9,099 nucleotides of DNA, taken from Marinagarivorans sp. UBA5870. GTDB lineage: Bacteria > Pseudomonadota > Gammaproteobacteria > Pseudomonadales > Cellvibrionaceae. A program made the translations under genes and the position numbers. The DNA lies in NCBI GenBank assembly GCA_002432555.1, contig DJFO01000410.1:7383-16481 (forward strand), read 5' to 3'. The notes under the pieces are model-generated. The model was not told where the DNA came from, did not search any database, and worked only from the letters and a program-made list of their open reading frames with translations. Position 1 is the first letter of the stretch, and every line of letters starts with the position of its first letter. Shown here one piece after another: positions 1 through 6,983 of the stretch.

Positions 1-419
1 TGGTCAGCCGTCCCGACACCACCGGTGCCCACCGCTGGGGCGATCACCTGGAGCTCGGCGGCGGTGATCCGGTGTCGCGCAAACGCCTCCTGGGAAACTG
101 GTTTGCGCAGCAGGCCCTGATTTATCTGCCGCAGCGAGTCGCGGCGCTAGCGCCCTTAGTCGGAGTGCAGCCGCAGGGTTTGCGCGTACGCTATTACAAG
201 AGCCGATGGGGCAGCTGCAACCGGCGCGGCGAGCTGCAATTTAACTGGCTGTTGATGATGGCCCCCCCGGTAGTGGTCGACTACGTGGTAGTGCACGAGC
301 TGGCCCACCTGCGCCACTTCAACCATTCCCCGGCCTTTTGGCAAGTGGTCGGCCGGGTCATGCCCGACTACCTGCGCCACCGCGCCTGGTTGCGGCAGCA
401 GACCATTTTGCCCTGGTAA
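1..419 (+). CDS. YgjP-type zinc metallopeptidase (DUF45/PF01863), 5' end outside the window
   Basis: This is the C-terminal part of a YgjP/WLM-like putative zinc-dependent metallopeptidase. The frame is open from base 3, so the gene starts upstream. The GTG at 72 is only the first start-like codon inside the window, and about 23 further residues precede it. Counting from that GTG, residues 45-50 carry the family motif RWGSCN and residues 75-79 carry the zinc-binding HELAH. The downstream NHSPAFW (about 84-90) supplies the probable third histidine ligand, H85. The protein ends with a short basic helix after MPDYLRHR, the normal C-terminus for this family. The physiological substrate is not established for most members, so only the metallopeptidase fold and zinc site are claimed. 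trmB follows after 24 bases on the same strand and may be co-transcribed. Confidence 0.88.
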   Translation, partial: VSRPDTTGAHRWGDHLELGGGDPVSRKRLLGNWFAQQALIYLPQRVAALAPLVGVQPQGLRVRYYKSRWGSCNRRGELQFNWLLMMAPPVVVDYVVVHELAHLRHFNHSPAFWQVVGRVMPDYLRHRAWLRQQTILPW

Positions 420-443
420 GGTTTTTCACCTACGCGAGTTCCC

Positions 444-1130
444 ATGGAAATCAAACCTCAATTCAAACCCAAATCCATCCGCAGTTTCGTGATCCGTGCC
501 GGGCGCATGACCGACGGTCAGCGCGGCGCATTTGACGAACATTGGTCGCATTATGGGCTGAGTCTTTTCGACGGCCCCTTGCAGGCGGAAGTAAGCTTCG
601 GCAATAGCAACCCCGTGGTGGTGGAGGTGGGTTTCGGCATGGGTGATTCCCTGCTTGCCATGGCGCAGGCGGAGCCCGAATTGAACTTTGTCGGTATAGA
701 AGTGCATCCCCCTGGGGTCGGCCGCCTGCTCAACAACGTCCACAAAGAAGGGGTGCGTAACCTGCGCGTTTATATGGCCGACGCGAAGGATGTTCTAACC
801 GATTGCGTCGCCGACGCTTCGCTCGCGCGCCTGCAGTTGTATTTCCCGGATCCGTGGCACAAGAAAAAGCACCACAAACGCCGGATAGTGCAGCCCGACT
901 TCGTCGCTTTGTGCACCGCCAAGCTGGCGTCCGGGGGCATATTGCACATGGCGACGGACTGGGAGAATTACGCCGACCAAATGTTGCAGGTCCTCAGCGC
1001 AGAGCCGCGGTTGCGCAACACGGCGGCCGACTACGCGCCGCGTCCGCCGTTTCGCCCCACCACTAAATTCGAGACCCGCGGCGAACGCCTGGGCCATGGG
1101 GTGTGGGACCTGGTGTTTTGCAAGGTTTGA
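444..1130 (+). CDS. trmB: tRNA (guanine-N7-)-methyltransferase TrmB
   Basis: TrmB is the SAM-dependent enzyme that forms 7-methylguanosine at position 46 in the variable loop of tRNAs. At 228 aa it has the usual length for a bacterial TrmB. The SAM-binding motif I is EVGFGMG (61-67). The acidic residue of motif II lies in GIEVHPPG (84-91) and the next in MADAKD (111-116). The TrmB signature [14 protein letters not shown] spans 134-147, followed by HMATDWENY (168-176) and the C-terminal [17 protein letters not shown] (207-223), which closes the tRNA and substrate site. All expected catalytic-region motifs are present, so the gene looks intact. The start at ATG 444 fits the family's basic N-terminus, although the Shine-Dalgarno sequence is weak. 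It lies 24 bases after the YgjP-type gene. Confidence 0.95.
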   Translation: MEIKPQFKPKSIRSFVIRAGRMTDGQRGAFDEHWSHYGLSLFDGPLQAEVSFGNSNPVVVEVGFGMGDSLLAMAQAEPELNFVGIEVHPPGVGRLLNNVHKEGVRNLRVYMADAKDVLTDCVADASLARLQLYFPDPWHKKKHHKRRIVQPDFVALCTAKLASGGILHMATDWENYADQMLQVLSAEPRLRNTAADYAPRPPFRPTTKFETRGERLGHGVWDLVFCKV

Positions 1131-1214
1131 TCGGTGAGTTCGGCGTGGCTGGACGCTGCTCGGTCAAGGGCGGTAGTGTATTCGCCGGAAATTCCGTCTG
1201 ATCACCGTTGGGTT

Positions 1215-1238
1215 GCCGGATCGCCGGATCGCCGGATC
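1215..1238. repeat. 8-bp tandem repeat GCCGGATC, three perfect copies
   Basis: The unit GCCGGATC occurs at 1215-1222, 1223-1230 and 1231-1238 without mismatch. It lies in the 164-base spacer between trmB and the TIGR02444 gene. A small GC-rich hairpin follows (GGGCC 1250-1254 with GGCCC 1259-1263, 4-nt loop), about 30 bases before the next start codon. The array is outside any convincing coding frame. Its function is unknown. It could be a short variable-number repeat or a remnant of a larger intergenic repeat family. Confidence 0.85.
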
Positions 1239-1294
1239 TCCAGGTCCCCGGGCCGCCAGGCCCCAAAACAAAATAATAATGAGGAGTGACTGCC

Positions 1295-1825
1295 ATGAGT
1301 GTCGAGAGTAAAACCAACCTCTGGGTTTACGCCACGGGTTTTTACGCTCAAGAACCAATTAAACAAAAATGTCTCGAACTGCAGGATATTTACGGGGTTA
1401 ACGTCGACACCCTGCTGTGGTTGTGCTGGCTGGACACCAACCGGATTCATCTCCCCCCCGCCGCCCTCGACGAGGCGCTCGCCATAGTGGGGGGGATCAA
1501 TCAGGAACTGCTGTTGGGGCTGCGCGAGCTGCGCGGCAAACTCATCGCCAGCAGCAGCTTTACCCGAGTACAAGAACAGCTGGTACGCAAGCATATTCTG
1601 GCGGCGGAACTGGCCATTGAAAAAGTGCTACTGCAGCGGTTGCAAGACTTAACATCCCGTCTGGTCCCCGTCGGAGCAGAGGACGAATGCCTCAGCCTCT
1701 TCGACTACCTCGACCGTTTCGCCATAGAACGCTCCGGCCAAATCGCCGCCTACTTCCTGGATGAGGGCAGGCAGTTCGGCTTCAATTTGGAGGCCCGTGA
1801 ACCCGAAGTCGCGGGAGAGAGATGA
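1295..1825 (+). CDS. TIGR02444 (DUF2390) family protein of unknown function
   Basis: This 176-aa protein matches the TIGR02444 pattern. Near the N-terminus it has LWVYATGFYAQ, then CLELQDIYGVNVDTLLWLCWLD, the hallmark 'CLxLQDxxGxxVxxLL' block, followed by an LRELRGKL helix. It is predicted to be soluble and mostly helical. The family has no established biochemical role. I chose ATG 1295 rather than the in-frame GTG at 1286 because the purine-rich GAGGAG (1281-1286) then lies 8 nt upstream as a good ribosome binding site; starting at 1286 would place that site inside the start codon. The stop overlaps the start of the next gene (ATGA), which suggests translational coupling with the Spy/CpxP-like protein. 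The C-terminal half, after about residue 100, is less conserved by eye than the N-terminal core. Confidence 0.85.
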   Translation: MSVESKTNLWVYATGFYAQEPIKQKCLELQDIYGVNVDTLLWLCWLDTNRIHLPPAALDEALAIVGGINQELLLGLRELRGKLIASSSFTRVQEQLVRKHILAAELAIEKVLLQRLQDLTSRLVPVGAEDECLSLFDYLDRFAIERSGQIAAYFLDEGRQFGFNLEAREPEVAGER

Positions 1826-2358
1826 TGGCGATAAAAATTAGGTTTCGGCTGCGGTGGGTGGCCGGTTTGGTTATGTTCTTGTCCGGCGCGGTGGCCGCAG
1901 TCGAGTACGCCGGGCAGGAAACCCGGCGGCTGAAAGCCTTCGCTCCCGAGGAAATAGACGGTTATCTGGCCGGTCGGGGCATGGGGTTCGCCAAGCCGGC
2001 GGAACTCAACGGCTATCCCGGTCCCAAACACGTTTTGGCGTTGGCAAAAGAATTACAACTGACCGAGCTTCAGGCGCGCCGGACGCAGCAGCTTTTCGAC
2101 TCCATGCAGCAGCGGGCCGCCGCCGTGGGTCGTGATCTGCTTGCGAAGGAAGAGGCGATCGAGGTTCTCTTTCGCGCCGGCAACGGTGATGTGCAGCGGC
2201 TTAAATCGCTCCTGCAGGAAGCGGCGGCGCTTGAAGCTGAGCTGCGACTGGTTCATCTGCAAGCGCATTTGGAGCAGAAGGTTTTACTGACACAGGCGCA
2301 GTCCGAGCGCTATAACTCGCTGCGGGGTTACGCGAGTCACCGAGCGCACCATCACTGA
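1822..2358 (+). CDS. Spy/CpxP-like periplasmic protein with LTxxQ motifs and His-rich tail
   Basis: This is an exported 178-aa protein of the Spy/CpxP (LTxxQ) type. The family comprises periplasmic, all-helical chaperones and envelope-stress or metal-response proteins. A basic N-terminus (KIRFRLR) and hydrophobic stretch (about 12-26) ending in AVAA form a likely signal peptide. The mature region has GMGFAKPAELNGYPGPKHV followed by LQLTELQ (first LTxxQ). A long amphipathic helix comes next, and a second LTQAQSERY lies near the end. It closes with HRAHHH, a possible metal-binding tail. The ATG at 1822 overlaps the upstream stop. An adjacent in-frame ATG at 1825 is better spaced from GGGAGAG (1813-1819), so the true start may be one codon later. 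Family-level assignment is by motif; partner and substrate cannot be read from sequence. Confidence 0.78.
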   Translation: MMAIKIRFRLRWVAGLVMFLSGAVAAVEYAGQETRRLKAFAPEEIDGYLAGRGMGFAKPAELNGYPGPKHVLALAKELQLTELQARRTQQLFDSMQQRAAAVGRDLLAKEEAIEVLFRAGNGDVQRLKSLLQEAAALEAELRLVHLQAHLEQKVLLTQAQSERYNSLRGYASHRAHHH

Positions 2359-2385
2359 TTCTTCCGCCGGAGGGCGCACTGTCCG

Positions 2386-2435
2386 CGAACGACCGCGGGC
2401 AGAGAACCCGCGCCGCAAAAATTGCTGGTCGTTCG
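2386..2435. other. Nested inverted repeat (structured intergenic element)
   Basis: A perfect 9-bp inverted repeat, CGAACGACC (2386-2394) and GGTCGTTCG (2427-2435), encloses and directly abuts a second stem, GCGGG (2395-2399) with CCCGC (2407-2411), around a 7-nt loop. Together these could form a 14-bp co-axial stem with a 15-nt A-rich bulge (2412-2426). Neither strand shows a T-tract next to it, so a standard intrinsic terminator is unlikely. It begins 28 bases after the Spy-like gene and lies about 220 bases before the C-S lyase gene. It could be a leader RNA element, a protein-binding site or an mRNA 3'-end stabiliser. Confidence 0.5.
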
Positions 2436-2654
2436 AACAGGCCTTATGATGGCGGTCCGGCGTTTTGCCGCGGCTATAAAAGGCCCGCAAGATAATTGAT
2501 AGCCGGCAGGCGCGCGGGAAAACCGGCGACCGCATTTCCGGCTTCTGCGCCCGCCGCCAGAAATGCCCGACGCAGCCCGTGGAAACCGCGCGAATTCCAG
2601 CACACACTGTCCGTTTTCCCCTGAGTGACGACGGATATTTTGATCGGCGGTCCC

Positions 2655-3848
2655 ATGCAATTTTTTGATTTTGACAGTCCGGTGGAGCGCGCCGGCACCG
2701 ACTCCCAGAAATTCGATGGCCGCCAGCGGTATTTTGGCCGCGCCGATATAACGCCCCTGTGGGTTGCCGATATGGATTTTGCCGCGCCGGGTTGCGTTCT
2801 CAACGCGCTCAAGGCCCGTGCAGACCACCCGGTATTTGGCTACACCCTCTACCCGGAGAGCCTTTATCAGTCGATCATTGAATGGTTCGGCCGGCGCCAT
2901 GGGTGGCGCATCGAGCGCGAGTGGATTTTGATGATGCCAGGTGTAGTGCCTTCGCTCCACGCCTGTTGTTTAGCACTCGCGGAAGAAAATGACGGTGTCA
3001 TAATTCAGCCGCCGGTTTATTTCCCTTTTTTTACTACAGTGACGCATACCAAGCGCCGTCTGGTGCTCAATCCGCTGCAGCGTACAGGGGATCGTTACGC
3101 GATTAATTTTGCAGAATTCGAGGCGCTGGCATCCCAGGCAAAAATGCTCCTTTTTTGCACGCCCCACAATCCGGTGGGGCGGGTCTGGAGCCGGGATGAG
3201 CTGTGCGAGGTATTGCGCATCGCGCAGCGCCACCGTCTGATAGTGCTCTCCGATGATATCCATGCAGACATAGTCTTTCGCGGGTCGCACCATAGGATGT
3301 TGGGTACATTCGAGCGGGAATTTGGCGAATTTATCCATACGAATCTCATCACCGCGGTCGCTCCCAGCAAAACGTTCAATATTCCCGGCCTGGGATTGTC
3401 GAGCTTGATAGTACCCAACCCGCAGCATCGTCGCCTTATCCAGCAAGCCTTGGATCTGCTCCACATCAGCAATACCAACCCATTTAGCATAGTGGCCTTC
3501 GAGGCGGCGTATAAGGGCGGTGACGCCTGGCTCGATGCCTTGCTGATTTATTTGCAAGACAATCAAAAATTCGTGCGGGATTATTTCGCGCAACATATTC
3601 CTCAGATCCGCGTTGGCGAAGCCGAGGGAACTTACCTGCTGTGGTTGGACTGCCGAGAGTTGGGTCTCGACGACGCCCAATTGCGCGACTTCTTTGTTCG
3701 TCAATGCGGCCTTGGGCTGAGCCCAGGGGCGATCTTCGGTGAAGGTGGCAGGGGGTTTATGCGCCTGAACATAGGGACTCGCAAACAGGTCATCAGTGAC
3801 GCGCTCGAGGCCATAACCCGCGCTCTACCCGCGCTTAAATCTATCTAG
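2655..3848 (+). CDS. MalY/PatB-type PLP-dependent C-S beta-lyase (aminotransferase fold I)
   Basis: This is a fold-type I PLP enzyme of the MalY/PatB group, which cleaves the C-S bond of cystathionine or cysteine conjugates to thiol, pyruvate and ammonia. In the 397-aa form, the N-terminus FDFDSPVERAGTDSQK and LWVADMDF match the family opening. Other recognisable parts are TPHNPVGRVW (Asn 172), SDDIHAD (PLP-N1 Asp about 200), APSKTFNIPG (Schiff-base Lys 239) and FMRLNIG (carboxylate-binding Arg 370). Most relatives read SDEIH, so the Asp at the second acidic position is a conservative variation. An in-frame GTG at 2625 would add ten residues, but the family normally begins close to the FDFD segment, so ATG 2655 is preferred; its ribosome binding site is weak either way. 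The GH5-like gene starts 9 bases after the stop, so the two are probably co-transcribed. The actual substrate (cystathionine or another thioether) is not determinable. Confidence 0.9.
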   Translation: MQFFDFDSPVERAGTDSQKFDGRQRYFGRADITPLWVADMDFAAPGCVLNALKARADHPVFGYTLYPESLYQSIIEWFGRRHGWRIEREWILMMPGVVPSLHACCLALAEENDGVIIQPPVYFPFFTTVTHTKRRLVLNPLQRTGDRYAINFAEFEALASQAKMLLFCTPHNPVGRVWSRDELCEVLRIAQRHRLIVLSDDIHADIVFRGSHHRMLGTFEREFGEFIHTNLITAVAPSKTFNIPGLGLSSLIVPNPQHRRLIQQALDLLHISNTNPFSIVAFEAAYKGGDAWLDALLIYLQDNQKFVRDYFAQHIPQIRVGEAEGTYLLWLDCRELGLDDAQLRDFFVRQCGLGLSPGAIFGEGGRGFMRLNIGTRKQVISDALEAITRALPALKSI

Positions 3849-3857
3849 AGGGCTTTT

Positions 3858-5684
3858 ATGAGAATCTACCTGCTCACCATTCTCTTCTGGCCGGCGTTGG
3901 TGTTTGGCGGCGGATTTAAAAACTTTATTACCGCTGAGGGAAACCAGCTGCGCGACGGTTCCCAGCCATTTCGATTTATTTCCTTTAACGTGCCGACGCT
4001 GAATTACCAGGAAGACGATATGGCCTTCCGGCAGACCAACCCCTATCGTCTGCCCGACGAATTTGAAATGCGCGACGTTTTTGCCACTGTCAAAGAAATG
4101 GGTGGACAGGTCATTCGCGTCTACACCATTCCAGTGCGCAACCGGAATTTTCCGCCCGAGGCACCCACCTATGTTGAAGGCCCCGGACAATTTAACGAAA
4201 CAGCCTTTCGAGTGACAGACCGGATGCTCGCGCTCGCCAATGAATATGGTATCCGCCTTATCTTTCCTTTATTGAACAATCGCCAATGGATGGGCGGGCG
4301 GCCGAACTACGCGGCTTTTCGCAATAAAACCGAGGCGGAATTCTGGACCGACCGGCAGTTGATCGAGGATTTCAAACAGACCATCTTTTTCACCCTCAAC
4401 CGCATCAACAGTATCACCGGGGTCCCCTACAAGGACGACAAAGCCATTTTATGTTGGGAAACCGGCAATGAGCTGACGAGCCCTATTGACTGGACCCTGG
4501 AAATTACCCGCTACATCAAAAGCCTCGACAAAAATCACCTGGTGATGGATGGCTGGTTCAGCGACGACCTCGACGAGCCCTTGGTGCGGGAGGAATCGCT
4601 GACCGAATGGTCGATCGACATGGTTTCATCTCACCATTACGAACGGGATCCCACACTCATTCCCCACAATATTCAGCGCAACATTGACAAGATCCGAGGC
4701 CGCAAAGTCTATCTCGTGGGCGAGTTCGGTTTTGCTAGCACTTCCGCTATCGAAAACGTATTGAACAAGGTGATCGCGGAGCCGCAGTCGGTCATGGGGG
4801 CGCTGTTGTGGAGCCTGCGTCATCACAGTCGCGACGGGGGATTTTATTGGCACTCCGAACCGCTCGGCGCCGGCCTTTACAAAGCGCTTCATTGGCCTGG
4901 TTTTCCCTCGGGTATCGCCTATGATGAAACAAATTTGCTGCAGATGTTTAGGCGCAAAGCTTTTGAAATTCAGCAAAAACCCGTTCCGCCGCCGACTCGA
5001 CCGCAAGCTCCGGAACTGCTGCCAATCGCCGCGCCGCACGCGATCAGCTGGCGCGGCAGCGTTGGCGCAAGTGGGTATCACGTCGAACGCGCGGAGCATC
5101 GAAACGGTCCCTGGCTGCGCATCGGCAATAATATCTCGGACGCGGAAGTGCCCTATTTTCCCTTATTCAATGACGCCACTGCCATTCCAGGCGAAAAGTA
5201 TTTCTACCGGATTTTAGCGACCAACAGCGCCGGCACCTCCCCCGTCTCGAATACCGCGGGACCGGTCGTCGCCACTCGGCGCGTTAAGCTGGATACCATG
5301 CAAAACCTCGGCGTGGTCGAAGATAGCCGTGCAGTATCCCCTGTCACAGGCGGCGACCGCAGTTTTAAGGAAATCCGCCACCGATTGGCGGGCGATTACG
5401 GCTCAGAAGTGGTTTATCGCGTGCCCGGTCAATTTGAGGGGTTCGATCTATATGCCTTTGAGAAAACCCGCTTCGACTATTTACAAATTTCGCTTTCGGA
5501 GGACGGGCGGCAGTGGCGGGAGATTGTGGTAAAACCTCAGTCATTCGTCAACGCGGAAGCCAACTATAACTATTGGCGGCCGAAGCTGTATCAGCATCAG
5601 GCCGATGCGCCTGCTTCCTATATCAAAATCTTTTTTAAAGGCGGTGAAGCGCAGCTCGCACGGATGGAAATTTTTTATCGATAG
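3858..5684 (+). CDS. Secreted GH5-like glycoside hydrolase (mannanase/cellulase type) with Fn3-like and C-terminal beta-rich domains
   Basis: This 608-aa exported enzyme is expected to hydrolyse beta-linked polysaccharide, probably in the periplasm or outside the cell. Residues 1-18 form a hydrophobic signal peptide with a single early Arg. The clan GH-A TIM barrel spans about 20-370. Its probable acid/base is Glu205 in WETGNEL (200-206) and its probable nucleophile is Glu289 in LVGEFGF (286-292). HHY (259-261) and LLWSLRHH lie at the usual strand ends. A Pro-rich linker (about 374-388) leads to an Fn3-like domain (about 389-472). A C-terminal domain (about 478-608) with FDYLQISLSEDGRQWRE resembles F5/8-type or carbohydrate-binding beta-sandwiches but was not assigned. 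A mannanase-like GH5 role is most likely; cellulase or another GH5 specificity is possible. The AGAGGG before ATG 3858 is a good ribosome binding site. Confidence 0.85.
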   Translation: MRIYLLTILFWPALVFGGGFKNFITAEGNQLRDGSQPFRFISFNVPTLNYQEDDMAFRQTNPYRLPDEFEMRDVFATVKEMGGQVIRVYTIPVRNRNFPPEAPTYVEGPGQFNETAFRVTDRMLALANEYGIRLIFPLLNNRQWMGGRPNYAAFRNKTEAEFWTDRQLIEDFKQTIFFTLNRINSITGVPYKDDKAILCWETGNELTSPIDWTLEITRYIKSLDKNHLVMDGWFSDDLDEPLVREESLTEWSIDMVSSHHYERDPTLIPHNIQRNIDKIRGRKVYLVGEFGFASTSAIENVLNKVIAEPQSVMGALLWSLRHHSRDGGFYWHSEPLGAGLYKALHWPGFPSGIAYDETNLLQMFRRKAFEIQQKPVPPPTRPQAPELLPIAAPHAISWRGSVGASGYHVERAEHRNGPWLRIGNNISDAEVPYFPLFNDATAIPGEKYFYRILATNSAGTSPVSNTAGPVVATRRVKLDTMQNLGVVEDSRAVSPVTGGDRSFKEIRHRLAGDYGSEVVYRVPGQFEGFDLYAFEKTRFDYLQISLSEDGRQWREIVVKPQSFVNAEANYNYWRPKLYQHQADAPASYIKIFFKGGEAQLARMEIFYR

Positions 5685-5700
5685 CGGAGCGAGAAAAGTC

Positions 5701-5726
5701 CCCCGGCGCTGGCGCTGGCGCCGGGG
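5701..5726. terminator. GC-rich hairpin between convergent genes
   Basis: A perfect 9-bp stem, CCCCGGCGC (5701-5709) with GCGCCGGGG (5718-5726), encloses an 8-nt loop. It lies 16 bases after the hydrolase stop and 7 bases beyond the stop of the convergent DUF3618 gene. Read on the - strand the stem is followed by GACTTTTC, a short T-run. Read on the + strand there is no T-tract. It therefore most likely ends the - strand cassette and may also block + strand read-through. Confidence 0.68.
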
Positions 5727-5733
5727 ATGAGGG

Positions 5734-6537
5734 TTAGGAATGCAATTTCGGCGACCCGTCGCTGGTGGTCTGGGTGCCCACGGGGCGGTACTGGTCGGAA
5801 AAGCTTGGGCCCGTGCCTTCGGCCGGCCGTTGCTCAGACGACTTCAGTTTTTCACCCAGTGCATTCACTTGCTGTTTGCCTTCCTGCACTTTTTCACGCG
5901 CCTTATCCGCAACTTTATCTCGGGTTTTGCCGAGGTAACGATCCTCGGTGCGGGTTGCCGGCATGCTGGCCGCCAACAGAGCGCCCACAGCCAAGCCTAA
6001 GGCGCCCACGGCGAGAGGCTGTTCATGCAACAGGCGCTCAAAACCGGCGGCGGCATTGCTTGCGCGCTGACGAACTTCCATCCCCGCGTGGCTCGCACTG
6101 TGGCGGGCACCGGCGATGCCGCCTTTAACGCTTGCGCTTAGGTGGTGGGCTTTGTCCGACAGCTGGTGCGCTTTCTCCTTGAACTCGCCCATCTTCGATG
6201 AGTGCGGTTCGTAGACGGGGTCCACGCCGTAACTGGCATTGGCTGCCGAGCCGTATCCGCTTGTGCCCGAGTGGTTTTGACCGTACATCAACCAAGCAAC
6301 GCCAAGTGCCGTCAGCAGAGTCGGAACCGGATTATTTTTTACGGTCTGCACCAAGTTATTGGTAAAGTCGGCGCCATTGGTTTTGGTATAGCTGAGCATT
6401 TTATCCAGCATCTGGCCGGGAGAAAATTGCGCCTCCAGCGCCGAAATCGTATCGCCCAAATGCGCACGCTGTTCGTTGATCTCTCGCTCCAGTTGCGCCT
6501 GATCTTTTTGTGCCTCGGTATTGAGATTAATGCTCAT
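5734..6537 (-). CDS. DUF3618 domain membrane protein
   Basis: This 267-aa protein begins with a DUF3618-type segment, LEREINEQRAHLGDTISALEAQFSPGQMLDKML (PF12277 pattern), at about 16-48. Two short hydrophobic segments follow (about 70-85 and 173-192), each introduced by a small-residue helix after NP or EQP. The long region between them (about 112-170) is amphipathic, Ala/His/Lys-rich and helical. The tail after 195 is charged and low in hydrophobicity, with repeats of the type DKVADKAREKVQEG that suggest a coiled coil. It is probably an inner-membrane protein of unknown function. Its ATG shares one base with the stop of the upstream holin-like gene (TAATG), and a strong AGGAGG (6546-6551) precedes it, so it is coupled within the operon. 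It is the last gene before the hairpin at 5701-5726. Confidence 0.85.
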   Translation of the reverse strand: MSINLNTEAQKDQAQLEREINEQRAHLGDTISALEAQFSPGQMLDKMLSYTKTNGADFTNNLVQTVKNNPVPTLLTALGVAWLMYGQNHSGTSGYGSAANASYGVDPVYEPHSSKMGEFKEKAHQLSDKAHHLSASVKGGIAGARHSASHAGMEVRQRASNAAAGFERLLHEQPLAVGALGLAVGALLAASMPATRTEDRYLGKTRDKVADKAREKVQEGKQQVNALGEKLKSSEQRPAEGTGPSFSDQYRPVGTQTTSDGSPKLHS

Positions 6538-6968
6538 TAAATAGCCCTCCTAACTTCGCGACGATCTTTTTCCATAGCATCCAAGGTGTGCTGCGGAGTA
6601 AAGGACGACGCCTGTAATTTCTTTTTACCCGACATAACCATCACCAGACCTATGATGGCGACTACGCCACCTACAGCGAGTGACGCCGCCCACAGGGGCA
6701 TGAAATCGCCGAGGAAAAGTACTGCCGCCAGAAGCAAAAACAGCGCGCCGGCAAAAATAATCGAGCCACCGGTGAGCATACTGATAGCGCCGGTTTTGGC
6801 GTCCTGTATCGAATGGGAAACTTCGACTTTTGCCAATGCCAGCTCTTTGGTAAAGAGCGAGGTAATATCATTGGCCAGCTGTTTAATGAGACCTGTCACC
6901 GACTGGCTGTTGTTGTTCGTCGGTAGATCGGTAACGGGTCGGACGTGGGTTTGATAATTCTCGTTCAT
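6537..6968 (-). CDS. YqjE-like phage holin family (PF07332) membrane protein
   Basis: This 143-aa protein has two transmembrane helices (about 60-87 and 91-113) after a soluble amphipathic N-terminus. It ends in a basic, helical C-terminus (KDRREVRRAI). The segment LIKQLANDITSLFTKELALAKVEV (about 27-50) is typical of the PF07332/YqjE group. These are called 'phage holin family' by profile, but they are chromosomal inner-membrane proteins and not phage lysis proteins. The ATG is preceded by AGAGGAG, with 15 bases between the upstream stop and this start. In E. coli the relative YqjE is encoded next to the ribosome-associated membrane protein YqjD in a stationary-phase operon. The same gene order appears here, with a DUF3618 gene added. 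Exact role unknown. Confidence 0.87.
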   Translation of the reverse strand: MNENYQTHVRPVTDLPTNNNSQSVTGLIKQLANDITSLFTKELALAKVEVSHSIQDAKTGAISMLTGGSIIFAGALFLLLAAVLFLGDFMPLWAASLAVGGVVAIIGLVMVMSGKKKLQASSFTPQHTLDAMEKDRREVRRAI

Positions 6969-6983
6969 AAAATGTCTCCTCTC

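Noticed and set aside
2352..2960. 202-codon open frame on the - strand over the spacer and the start of the C-S lyase gene
   Set aside because: It overlaps strongly supported MalY/PatB coding sequence, has no recognisable domain, is Arg/Gly-rich as expected of an antisense frame in GC-rich DNA, and has no evident ribosome binding site.
2970..3704. 244-codon open frame antisense to the C-S lyase gene
   Set aside because: It lies entirely inside a gene with intact PLP motifs, and its translation shows no family pattern.
6537..6968. Possible prophage, because the protein belongs to a 'phage holin family'
   Set aside because: PF07332/YqjE proteins are ordinary chromosomal membrane proteins. No other phage gene, integrase or attachment site is present.
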